Shown here in pieces: positions 1 through 6,474 of a DNA stretch of 7,615 nt. A program made the translations under genes and the position numbers. The DNA is from Methanobacteriota archaeon. Its GTDB lineage: Archaea; Thermoplasmatota; E2; DHVEG-1. Position 1 is the stretch's first letter; each line of letters opens with the position of its first letter. The stretch spans positions 1 to 7,615 of the forward strand of contig CAIYYQ010000087.1 of NCBI GenBank assembly GCA_903930505.1, written 5' to 3'. The notes below the pieces were generated by a model. It was not told the DNA's origin and did not search any database. It saw only the letters and a program-made list of their open reading frames with translations.

Positions 1-15
1 TAAAAAATCAAAAAA
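1..15 (-). terminator. T-run transcription terminator after the pyroglutamyl-peptidase gene
   Basis: Read on the minus strand, the bases just past the TAG stop of the peptidase gene form two runs of six T separated by GA. Oligo-T tracts without a stable hairpin are the usual intrinsic terminator of archaeal RNA polymerase. The window edge cuts the region, so further T-runs downstream cannot be seen. Confidence 0.5.
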
Positions 16-21
16 TATCTC

Positions 22-717
22 CTATATTTCTTGGAGACTAACAGTGATTACGATCTGCGTTGCATTAATCAAGGTTTGAAGCGGCATTCCTTGTGGGTTT
101 TGAGACGACAACAACGGAACATGAAGAAAACCCATATGCGTATCAAGATTATGATTCGTGATATAGCCAAGAACACCATACAAAAGCGCATTACACACAT
201 ACGACCCTGCAAACCAACTCTGCCGAACTGAAATTCCTGAACTTTTAAGTTCTTTAACAATTACTGCTGATGGTAGCGATGAAAATCGAAACAGCGGACC
301 TGATTTATCTAGTCTATTAATCCCTGTCTCATTTGGATCACGTTTCACATTCAAACCAACATTTTCCACACGAACACATTTTGAGGATGCAGCAAGACCA
401 ATACTCAGAACAATCAATGGATGATAGTCTTCAATCGCCTGTGTAACCATTGCAACCGACTCAGTAAAATTCACAGGAACAACAATTCCTATGATTCGTG
501 CGCCTTTGATTTCCGTTCCATTTAATGCCTCTGCAATCAATTGACTTGGATTAACGTCGTATTTACCAAATGGTTCAAAACCGGTTACAAGAACAAGCGG
601 TTGTGATCCTTGCATTACCATGTGTTTTCCCTCTAAAACAAGGCCACTTGGTGCAATTGTTGAAATCAAAAAAAGAAGAAGGATCCCTATGAACCGAACA
701 ATACGAACAGCGTTCAT
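22..717 (-). CDS. pcp: Pyroglutamyl-peptidase I (peptidase family C15) with N-terminal signal peptide or anchor
   Basis: Cysteine peptidase that removes N-terminal pyroglutamate from peptides. The 231-residue product carries the C15 fold from about residue 40: the opening TGFEPFG motif is at 45-51. The three catalytic positions of the family are all present: Glu118 in RVENVGLN, Cys175 in AGSYVCN and His199 in GFLHVP. The family is normally about 200-215 residues and cytoplasmic. Here about 35 extra residues precede the domain: basic residues Arg5 and Arg8, then a strongly hydrophobic stretch at about 9-24 followed by Ala-Pro-Ser-Gly. That is a signal peptide or membrane anchor, so the enzyme probably acts outside the membrane. 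An internal Met at 33 or 35 would give a cytoplasmic form. The ATG at 717 is preferred because the hydrophobic segment is coherent and a TATA-like box lies about 30 bases upstream. It is divergent from the radical SAM gene. Family call is secure; location is inferred. Confidence 0.93.
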   Translation of the reverse strand: MNAVRIVRFIGILLLFLISTIAPSGLVLEGKHMVMQGSQPLVLVTGFEPFGKYDVNPSQLIAEALNGTEIKGARIIGIVVPVNFTESVAMVTQAIEDYHPLIVLSIGLAASSKCVRVENVGLNVKRDPNETGINRLDKSGPLFRFSSLPSAVIVKELKSSGISVRQSWFAGSYVCNALLYGVLGYITNHNLDTHMGFLHVPLLSSQNPQGMPLQTLINATQIVITVSLQEI

Positions 718-746
718 TTTTTCTCACCATTTATATGAATTACCGG

Positions 747-756
747 TTTTATATAA
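747..756 (-). promoter_or_regulatory. TATA box in the pcp / radical SAM divergent intergenic region
   Basis: The sequence TTATATAAAA on the minus strand is close to the archaeal TATA consensus and has an A-rich stretch upstream that could serve as BRE. It lies about 30-39 bases before the peptidase ATG at 717, predicting a leader of only a few bases. Its core TTATATAA is palindromic, so it could also fire toward the plus-strand radical SAM gene with a leader of about 40 bases. Placement rests on pattern and spacing only. Confidence 0.5.
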
Positions 757-785
757 TTATCTTATTTTTACCTAATCATTAGAAC

Positions 786-796
786 CATAAAAGATA
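786..796 (+). promoter_or_regulatory. Candidate TATA box for the radical SAM gene
   Basis: CATAAAAGATA is centred about 32 bases before the ATG at 823, which would give a start about 6 bases upstream and a nearly leaderless message. No Shine-Dalgarno sequence is visible before that ATG, which fits a leaderless start. It is a weaker match than the palindromic TATA box about 40 bases further upstream, which could serve this gene instead. Confidence 0.3.
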
Positions 797-822
797 CACA
801 CAGATTTTAATAACTTGAAGAG

Positions 823-1956
823 ATGTCGCTATCATTTATGAGAAAAATTGTTCCCTGGCTAAAAGACAGTGCCTATATCACTCCGCTTTCCCCTGCATGT
901 AAGATGTGCGCACAAGGCGCAAAACTTGTCTTACTCGTAACCGGGGTATGCGATACCAACTGTTTTTACTGCCCACTCAGTTTTAAAAAAGGAGGAACCG
1001 ATCGCATCTTCGCAGATGAATGGGAACTTCACAACGAACAAGATACCGAGACGTTACTACGCGAGGCACGATACATTGATGCAAAAGGCGCAGGAATCAC
1101 AGGCGGTGATCCACTCCTTGTCTGGAAACGCGTACAAACATACATCGGTCTTCTCAAGGATACATTTGGATCTTCCTTTCACATCCATCTCTACACATCA
1201 GGTCTTCAAAACACAGGATACATCTCAGATGTAATTGCCACAGGTCTTGATGAAATCCGTTTTCATCCTATGCCTCAAGTATGGGATCATATGGAAAAAA
1301 CCCCTGTTGCCCAAACAATAAAAAAAACACTGACTCAAAACATCGATGTTGCCATTGAAATTCCAGTGATCCCTGGAAAAGAACAGCAGATCCTTTCTCT
1401 AATCAAATGGGCTGTGACAGCGGGAGTACGATGGATTAATCTTAATGAACTTGAGTTTTCCGAGCGGAATAACGATGCATTTCTCTTAAAAGGATACACA
1501 GTAAAAGATGAAATATCTGCAGCAGTCAAAGGAAGCGAAGAAACCGCATTATCAGTTCTAAAAAGCATGACTGAAATGGATCTTAACATAGGTGTTCATT
1601 ACTGTTCCGTATCTTTTAAAGACGGTGTTCAACTGAGAAACAGAATAAAACGCAGAGCTACTCATGTTGCAAAAGAGTACGATGTCATCAGCGAGGACGG
1701 GACATTTATCAAAGGAGTAATTTACTCATCCACCGAGCATTTGCTTGAAACCTTGTTCGCAGAACTCAAAACAACATACCATGTTCCTTCAAAATACCTG
1801 TTTTTTGATAAAGAAAAAAAGAGGATTGAAATCGGATTATGGATCCTTGAAAACCTTGCAGAAAAACTAAAAAAACAAGGATATACTTGTTACATGATCG
1901 AGGAATATCCAACAGCAGATCGACTAGAGGTTGAACGCAGCCCTCTGCCAGTATGA
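823..1956 (+). CDS. Radical SAM protein of the archaeal COG2108 type, function unknown
   Basis: Predicted SAM-dependent radical enzyme of 377 residues. The [4Fe-4S]-SAM motif CxxxCxxC is Cys43, Cys47 and Cys50 (CDTNCFYC), and a GGDPL segment at 94-98 corresponds to the SAM-contacting glycine-rich motif. A second cysteine pair, Cys26 and Cys29 (CKMC), precedes the motif, and another cysteine at 261 lies in HYCSVSFKDGVQ. From memory of the family, these flanking cysteines and the CFYCPLS block are typical of the archaeal group described as related to pyruvate formate-lyase activating enzyme, whose substrate is not known. The C-terminal 80 residues or so look like an added small domain. The start at 823 has no Shine-Dalgarno; Met6 at 838 is the alternative. 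It is a single gene, divergent from pcp and convergent with the synthetase-acetyltransferase gene, so context gives no clue to its substrate. Confidence 0.88.
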   Translation: MSLSFMRKIVPWLKDSAYITPLSPACKMCAQGAKLVLLVTGVCDTNCFYCPLSFKKGGTDRIFADEWELHNEQDTETLLREARYIDAKGAGITGGDPLLVWKRVQTYIGLLKDTFGSSFHIHLYTSGLQNTGYISDVIATGLDEIRFHPMPQVWDHMEKTPVAQTIKKTLTQNIDVAIEIPVIPGKEQQILSLIKWAVTAGVRWINLNELEFSERNNDAFLLKGYTVKDEISAAVKGSEETALSVLKSMTEMDLNIGVHYCSVSFKDGVQLRNRIKRRATHVAKEYDVISEDGTFIKGVIYSSTEHLLETLFAELKTTYHVPSKYLFFDKEKKRIEIGLWILENLAEKLKKQGYTCYMIEEYPTADRLEVERSPLPV

Positions 1957-1968
1957 TAAGATATTATT

Positions 1969-4779
1969 TCACGGTTTAATGAGCTTAAGGTTTTTATCAG
2001 AATTATTATTGCTCTGAGTTCTATTACTACAGTCCATTTGACTATCCATACCGCCACTATCCTCAAGAGGCGGATGATCATTTTGCAACACAGAATCATC
2101 AATATCATACGGTGATTCAATATTATATTCAATTTTATATTCACCTGGATCTCCCTCTGAAAACTTAAAACGTTTCTCCCGGCACAGTGCAATCATTGGA
2201 TAGTTATCCTTTAAAACGACGCCGTACATTTTTTTCAACTGTTTATCCTTTGCAACCTCTATTGTGTAATCAATGAAATCAGATCCAAGACCAAGTCGCT
2301 GCCATTTATCACTAACCACAAGTGCAAACTCAGCTGTTTCTGACTTTTTCGGGTCAACAATTAATCGTGTGACCCCAAGGATTTTTTTCTTACCGTTCTC
2401 TTCGACTTCTGCGACAAGTGCCATCTCCCGATCATAATCAATGTTACAATAACGGGTTCGCACCTCATGCGGGGTCTCTTTGATGATTCGGAAAAACCGG
2501 AATCGAATTGTCTCCTGAGAAAACGTCTGAAACATATCAAGCCACATCAGCTCATCCTCTGGTTTTATCGGACGAAGCATAACCTTTGTTCCATCTTTTA
2601 ACTTAATTTTTTTCATGTATTTTGATGGATATGGCGAAATAACCAAATGAGGATGATTCGCTGGGTCTTTGTCAAGGATAATCCGGGCATCCACTGCGAT
2701 CAGATCATCTCCCTGTGGAATCAATGGGTTCACATCGATTTCTTTGATCTCAGGGTGATCAATAATCAATTGAGAAAATTTAATCAATGTTTCCTCAACT
2801 TTTTTCATGTTCACAGGTGGAATCCCACGGAAACCTTTCAAAAGGTCATACGCCTTGGTTTTCTCGATAATCCGCTGGGCGAGAACCTGATTTAACGGAG
2901 GAAAACCAATCGCACGATCTTTGAACAACTCGGTAAAAATACCACCTAAGCCAAAGAGGATGATCGAACCAAACACAGGGTCTTTTTTTGATCCCAAAAT
3001 CAGCTCATACCCAGGGTTTTTTATCATTTTCTGGATAGTTACACCAAGGATTTTTGCATTCGGGACTTTTTCTTTCGCTCGTTTCATCATCTCAGTAAAT
3101 GTCTTTTTTACATCATCTCCGCAACGCAGATCAAGGACGACGCCACCGATATCACTTTTATGGGAAATCTGCGGTGAAAGAATTTTCAAAACAACAGGGT
3201 ATCCGATGCTCTCTGCAAGTTTCGCTGCTTTCTCCGCTGTATCAGCGATCAACGGTTTTGTGGTTTTAATTCCATACAATTCAAGAAACGTTTTCGCTTC
3301 GCTTTCATTCAGAAGTTCCCGGTTTTCTTTTCCAGCGGTGTCAACGATTTTTTTAGTAATTTCTTTGTGAGATGAGGTTTTTATATTGAGTTCTTCAGGT
3401 GTCTCATAGAGTTGTGCGAGATGTCGCTCATAATGATATAGATACATATAGGCTTGCACAGCTTCATCAGGTGAAGGATACGAGGGAACATCGTTTTGAT
3501 TGAGGATTTCTCGTGCATGATACACGCTTGATTCTCCGATAAATGAGGTAAGAATTGGTTTAGTGGTTTTCCGTGCAATATCAACGATTCGATCAGCTAG
3601 TTTCAGCGGATCTGCCATGACCTGAGGAACACATAAAATCAATAATCCATCGATGTTGTTATCCTGAAGACAGATTTCAATGGTTTTTTTGTATCGTTCT
3701 TCATCTCCGTCTCCAATAATGTCCACAGGGTTACCTTTGCTCCATGTTGAAGGAAGTATCTGATTAAGTTTCTCGATTGTTTCCGGAGCCAATTGTGCGA
3801 GCTTTCCTCCTTTTTCAATGATGGAATCAGTCGCAAGAACACCTGGGCCTCCAGCATTTGTCACAATTGCGATATTCGGCCCCATCGGTCGAGGTTGCTT
3901 CGCAAGAATAGATGAACAATCAAATAAATCCTGGATATCTTTCACGCGCACAATACCTGTTCGTCGGAACGCTGCGTCGTAGATAGCATCTTCACCTGCC
4001 AGTGCACCTGTATGGGATGCTGCTGCTTTTGCTCCTTCCGCAAATCGACCGGATTTGATAACAATAATAGGTTTTGCTCGAGCGAAACCTTTTGCTGCGC
4101 TCATGAATTTCCGCGCATTTGTAATCGATTCAACGTAAAGAACAATGCTTCTTGTGTGCATATCCATCCCAAAGTAATCAATGAGATCACCGAAATCAAC
4201 ATCAACCATTGAACCTACAGAGACAAATCCGCTGAACCCGACTTTTGATGAGGCGGCCCAGTCAAGAATGGCTCCGCAGACTGCGCCACTCTGGGAAATC
4301 AATGCGATGTTTCCTTTCATGGGCATCGCACCAGCAAACGTTGCATTCAAATTGAGATAGGGAAGAATGAATCCGACGCAGTTTGGACCGATGATTCGTA
4401 AACCATATTTTTCTTTTACATCTGATAATTTTTTTTCTAATGCTGCTCCTTCAGGTCCAATTTCTTTGAATCCTGCGGAGATAATAAGAATTCCTTTCGT
4501 GCCCCGTTTTCCACATTGTTCTACGACATCGACAACGGTTTTAGCAGGGGTGACGACAATTGCAAGATCGACAACTCTTGGAACTTCGTTTATTGATGGA
4601 TATGCTTGGACTCCTTGGATGCTTTCCCGTTTTGGATTCACGGGATACACGATGCCTTCATAGCCTGAGCCTATTAGGTTTCTAAAAATTCGGTATCCTG
4701 CGGAACCAACTGAGTCACTTGCTCCGATAACTGCAATGCTTTTTGGTTTAAAAAGAATGTCAAGATTTTCTGCGCCCAT
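1969..4779 (-). CDS. Acyl-CoA synthetase (ADP-forming) fused to a GNAT acetyltransferase, Pat/YfiQ-like
   Basis: A 936-residue cytosolic fusion. Residues 7-140 are a CoA-binding Rossmann domain (AVIGAS at 16-21). Residues 150-460 are the two CoA-ligase domains, including phospho-histidine His256 in SHTGALAGED. Residues 485-705 are an ATP-grasp domain with a second conserved histidine, His540, in SHKSDIGG. Residues 723-890 are a GNAT domain with the acetyl-CoA loop QRLGLG at 827-832 and Glu817 as a possible general base. A polar tail, probably disordered, fills 891-936. The synthetase half would convert acyl-CoA, ADP and Pi to acid, CoA and ATP; the GNAT half would acetylate protein lysines, as in Salmonella Pat. 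Unlike Pat, as I recall that protein, the ligase histidine is intact, so both activities may exist. I start at 4779 because the family begins there and a G-run lies 7 bases upstream. An in-frame ATG at 4860 would add 27 residues but almost abuts a TATA-like box. It follows the deacetylase gene by 108 bases. Confidence 0.92.
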   Translation of the reverse strand: MGAENLDILFKPKSIAVIGASDSVGSAGYRIFRNLIGSGYEGIVYPVNPKRESIQGVQAYPSINEVPRVVDLAIVVTPAKTVVDVVEQCGKRGTKGILIISAGFKEIGPEGAALEKKLSDVKEKYGLRIIGPNCVGFILPYLNLNATFAGAMPMKGNIALISQSGAVCGAILDWAASSKVGFSGFVSVGSMVDVDFGDLIDYFGMDMHTRSIVLYVESITNARKFMSAAKGFARAKPIIVIKSGRFAEGAKAAASHTGALAGEDAIYDAAFRRTGIVRVKDIQDLFDCSSILAKQPRPMGPNIAIVTNAGGPGVLATDSIIEKGGKLAQLAPETIEKLNQILPSTWSKGNPVDIIGDGDEERYKKTIEICLQDNNIDGLLILCVPQVMADPLKLADRIVDIARKTTKPILTSFIGESSVYHAREILNQNDVPSYPSPDEAVQAYMYLYHYERHLAQLYETPEELNIKTSSHKEITKKIVDTAGKENRELLNESEAKTFLELYGIKTTKPLIADTAEKAAKLAESIGYPVVLKILSPQISHKSDIGGVVLDLRCGDDVKKTFTEMMKRAKEKVPNAKILGVTIQKMIKNPGYELILGSKKDPVFGSIILFGLGGIFTELFKDRAIGFPPLNQVLAQRIIEKTKAYDLLKGFRGIPPVNMKKVEETLIKFSQLIIDHPEIKEIDVNPLIPQGDDLIAVDARIILDKDPANHPHLVISPYPSKYMKKIKLKDGTKVMLRPIKPEDELMWLDMFQTFSQETIRFRFFRIIKETPHEVRTRYCNIDYDREMALVAEVEENGKKKILGVTRLIVDPKKSETAEFALVVSDKWQRLGLGSDFIDYTIEVAKDKQLKKMYGVVLKDNYPMIALCREKRFKFSEGDPGEYKIEYNIESPYDIDDSVLQNDHPPLEDSGGMDSQMDCSNRTQSNNNSDKNLKLIKP

Positions 4780-4786
4780 ACATTTT

Positions 4787-4792
4787 CCCCCC
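4787..4792 (-). promoter_or_regulatory. G-run ribosome binding site that decides the synthetase-acetyltransferase start
   Basis: On the minus strand six consecutive G residues lie 7 bases before the ATG at 4779. With two G-U wobbles they can pair with the CCUCC core of the 16S rRNA 3' end. This supports 4779 over the upstream in-frame ATGs at 4833 and 4860, neither of which has a comparable site. Confidence 0.45.
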
Positions 4793-4863
4793 GAGGGAGT
4801 ACTGTCAAGAACCGGTAATAAGCAAGACTTCATAAGGTTATCGGCAAAGATTGAATACACAAG

Positions 4864-4877
4864 ATAAATATATTTAT
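4864..4877 (-). promoter_or_regulatory. TATA-like box between the deacetylase and synthetase-acetyltransferase genes
   Basis: A palindromic AT stretch (ATAAATATATTTAT) with an A-rich flank lies just after the deacetylase stop. Initiation about 26 bases downstream would fall near 4844. That excludes the ATG at 4860 and gives a leader of about 65 bases before 4779. The downstream gene may thus have its own promoter in addition to any read-through. AT-richness alone could produce this match. Confidence 0.35.
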
Positions 4878-4887
4878 TATTATAATT

Positions 4888-5943
4888 CTATAATTGCCAA
4901 TATGGTTTTAACTTCTGTTTCAATTCATACACGATATCATCTATTTGTGAACCATAAGGATCCTTATAAATATCGATTTCTAAATCAGGGATTTCTTCCT
5001 CTTTAAAATACTCTTTTTTTCCAAGAAGTCCACACATAACATTATAATATGATTTCACACACGTATCGCTTTGATATCCACCACCAAAAAGAACAAGCAA
5101 CTTATCACACGTTTTACGAGAAATCGCCTGAACTTTTACCGCCAAATGATAATACGCCTGATATGTAAGCTTTAAATTTGCCAAAGGATCAGAATGATGC
5201 GTGTCTACACCACACTGATAAATAATTACCTCCGGCTTGAATTGATCTATAAGGGGCGGAACCAGTTCGTCAAATGCTGTCACATAATTTCCGGTTGCTG
5301 TTCCCGGAGGCAGTGGAAGATTCACAGTATATCCTTCCCCATCATCACGACCGATCATCTCCAATGCTCCAGTCCCAGGGTACAACGTTCTTCCATCTTG
5401 ATGAAACGAAATATTCAAAACAGTGGGATCCGCAGCATAAATATCCTGTGTCCCATTGCCATGATGAACATCCAAATCAATTATCGCAAAACGATTCAAC
5501 TTTTGTTTTTCTCGCAGATATTCTATCACGACTGCTATGTCATTAAAAAAACAAAACCCTGAAGAATGACCTTTACTTGCATGATGAAAACCTCCCAGAG
5601 GATTAACGGTACATTCATACCCATCAAATAACTTTTCTCCAGCAAGAATTGTTCCTCCAGTAGCAAGACGCGCGTATTCATAGATACCCACCGGAGCAGG
5701 GGTATCGGATGCTAACCAGCCCCCTGTTTTACTCAACTGTTTCACATGATTTACATATTGTTTCTCATGTACCCGCAGCAAATCTTTTTCTGTTGCCTTT
5801 TTCGGAGTAAAAATATCTACCACATCAAGAAGACCTTTTTCTTTAAAAAAATCCATGGTCTTACGCGGCTTGTTACCGATCAATGGATGATCAACACCAA
5901 GATCATATTTATTATAATCCTCATGATACATCAATGCAAACAT
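4888..5943 (-). CDS. Histone-deacetylase-family zinc deacetylase, AcuC-like
   Basis: Zinc-dependent amidohydrolase of the arginase/deacetylase superfamily, predicted to remove acetyl (or other acyl) groups from lysine side chains or small amines. Numbered from the ATG at 5943 (351 residues), the active site is complete: the histidine pair 120-121 in GGFHHASKG, zinc ligands Asp158 and His160 in DLDVHHGNG, zinc ligand Asp247 in QCGVDTHHSDPL, and the transition-state tyrosine 290 in FGGGY. The ending KLKPYWQL resembles AcuC proteins. An in-frame ATG at 5964 adds seven residues. I prefer 5943 because family members begin at the equivalent of MFALMYHEDY and a T-rich TATA-like box lies only about 5 bases before 5964. 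The next gene on this strand is the synthetase-acetyltransferase fusion, so a regulatory acylation cycle is likely. Polyamine deacetylase or another acylamide substrate is the main alternative; histones or Alba-type chromatin proteins are possible but unproven. Confidence 0.93.
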   Translation of the reverse strand: MFALMYHEDYNKYDLGVDHPLIGNKPRKTMDFFKEKGLLDVVDIFTPKKATEKDLLRVHEKQYVNHVKQLSKTGGWLASDTPAPVGIYEYARLATGGTILAGEKLFDGYECTVNPLGGFHHASKGHSSGFCFFNDIAVVIEYLREKQKLNRFAIIDLDVHHGNGTQDIYAADPTVLNISFHQDGRTLYPGTGALEMIGRDDGEGYTVNLPLPPGTATGNYVTAFDELVPPLIDQFKPEVIIYQCGVDTHHSDPLANLKLTYQAYYHLAVKVQAISRKTCDKLLVLFGGGYQSDTCVKSYYNVMCGLLGKKEYFKEEEIPDLEIDIYKDPYGSQIDDIVYELKQKLKPYWQL

Positions 5944-5968
5944 GACAGGCTTGCGGAAACACATATGC

Positions 5969-5978
5969 TATTAAAAAA
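5969..5978 (-). promoter_or_regulatory. Candidate TATA box for the deacetylase gene
   Basis: TTTTTTAATA on the minus strand is centred about 30 bases before the ATG at 5943, predicting a leader of roughly 5 bases. No Shine-Dalgarno sequence precedes either possible start, which agrees with a leaderless or nearly leaderless message. Confidence 0.35.
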
Positions 5979-6018
5979 CATTTTCATGGTTCTGTTCTCG
6001 TTTCAAATCTTCACAAGA

Positions 6019-6026
6019 TTTTTATA
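6019..6026 (+). promoter_or_regulatory. TATA box of the L7Ae-S28e-L24e cluster
   Basis: TTTTTATA preceded by purine-rich ACAAGA (a possible BRE) predicts transcription starting near 6050 and a leader of about 50 bases with a strong Shine-Dalgarno site. It is the only good TATA match before the L7Ae ATG on this strand. It stands about 50 bases from the opposing TATA candidate of the deacetylase gene. Confidence 0.5.
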
Positions 6027-6049
6027 GGTGGCCTCTATTCCCCCTTCTA

Positions 6050-6069
6050 CATTTCCCAATGGGGAGATG
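6050..6069 (+). promoter_or_regulatory. 8-bp inverted repeat at the predicted 5' end of the L7Ae leader
   Basis: CATTTCCC (6050-6057) can pair with GGGAGATG (6062-6069) over all eight positions, one of them a G-U wobble, leaving a 4-base loop. It coincides with the predicted transcription start, so it could be a hairpin at the 5' end of the mRNA or a DNA operator overlapping the start site. No L7Ae-type kink-turn could be drawn here. The pairing is seen directly; a function is not shown. Confidence 0.35.
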
Positions 6070-6083
6070 ATGTTAAATACTCC

Positions 6084-6091
6084 AGAGGAGG
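6084..6091 (+). promoter_or_regulatory. Strong Shine-Dalgarno site of L7Ae
   Basis: AGAGGAGG is complementary to the 16S rRNA 3' end and ends 7 bases before the ATG at 6099. This supports 6099 over the in-frame ATG two codons later. Upstream CCTCT (6032-6036) could mask it only if transcription begins before 6032, earlier than the TATA box predicts. Confidence 0.75.
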
Positions 6092-6098
6092 CTAACAT

Positions 6099-6470
6099 AT
6101 GGCGATGTATGTCCGATATAAAACATCCAAAGAAGTACAAGATTTAGCCTATGAATTGGTTGAGAAAGCCCGAGATACCGGTAAAATAAGCAAGGGTGCA
6201 AACGAGGTTACAAAACAAGTCGAACGAGGACAAGCAAAACTTGTTGTCATGGCTGAAGATGTAACCCCTGAAGAGATTCTTGCCCATATGCCTGTTTTAT
6301 GTGAAGAGAAAAACATTCCTTACACGTATGTTACCAGTAAAGAACAACTTGGTACTGCAGCAGGATTAACAGTAGGAACCACCGCGGTAGCTGTTGTAAA
6401 CCCCGGAAAAGACAAAGAAGGCATCGATAATATCGCAAAAAAAATTGAAGAATTGAAGAAATCGGGTTAA
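6099..6470 (+). CDS. rpl7ae: Large-subunit ribosomal protein L7Ae (eL8), also a kink-turn RNA-binding protein
   Basis: 123 residues, the usual archaeal length. L7Ae binds kink-turns in 23S rRNA, in box C/D and H/ACA guide RNAs and, in archaea, in RNase P RNA. The product has the complete L7Ae/L30e/S12e/Gadd45 fold: [26 protein letters not shown] at about 37-62 is the hallmark RNA-binding segment, and [16 protein letters not shown] at about 77-92 supplies the conserved loop next to the RNA. It opens the L7Ae-S28e-L24e cluster, an arrangement common in euryarchaea, with only 4 bases to S28e, so translation is probably coupled. A strong Shine-Dalgarno site and TATA box precede it. In some archaea L7Ae represses its own mRNA through a leader kink-turn; none could be recognised here. 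Confidence 0.98.
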   Translation: MAMYVRYKTSKEVQDLAYELVEKARDTGKISKGANEVTKQVERGQAKLVVMAEDVTPEEILAHMPVLCEEKNIPYTYVTSKEQLGTAAGLTVGTTAVAVVNPGKDKEGIDNIAKKIEELKKSG

Positions 6471-6474
6471 GTAC

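Noticed and set aside
31..260. Small open frames at 31-231 (plus) and 69-260 (minus) over the peptidase gene
   Set aside because: They are overlapping frames within the 3' half of pcp, covering its catalytic Cys and His codons, with no features of their own.
2647..4663. Several plus-strand open frames of 66-149 codons opposite the synthetase-acetyltransferase gene
   Set aside because: They lie wholly inside a long, well-conserved gene on the other strand, their translations show no family motif, and no promoter or ribosome site precedes them.
5194..5562. Plus-strand open frames of 122 and 90 codons opposite the deacetylase gene
   Set aside because: They overlap each other in different frames and sit antisense to the zinc-site codons of the deacetylase; the translations look like shadows.
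4888..5943. Alternative reading of the deacetylase as an arginase or agmatinase of the same superfamily
   Set aside because: The HH pair, single zinc D-x-H and distal Asp, and the GGGY tyrosine match the deacetylase branch, not the two-manganese arginase site.
6062..6083. Possible L7Ae kink-turn or box C/D element (ATGATGT at 6067-6073)
   Set aside because: The segment resembles box C, but no CTGA box D and no matching tandem G-A arrangement can be found nearby, so a kink-turn cannot be drawn.
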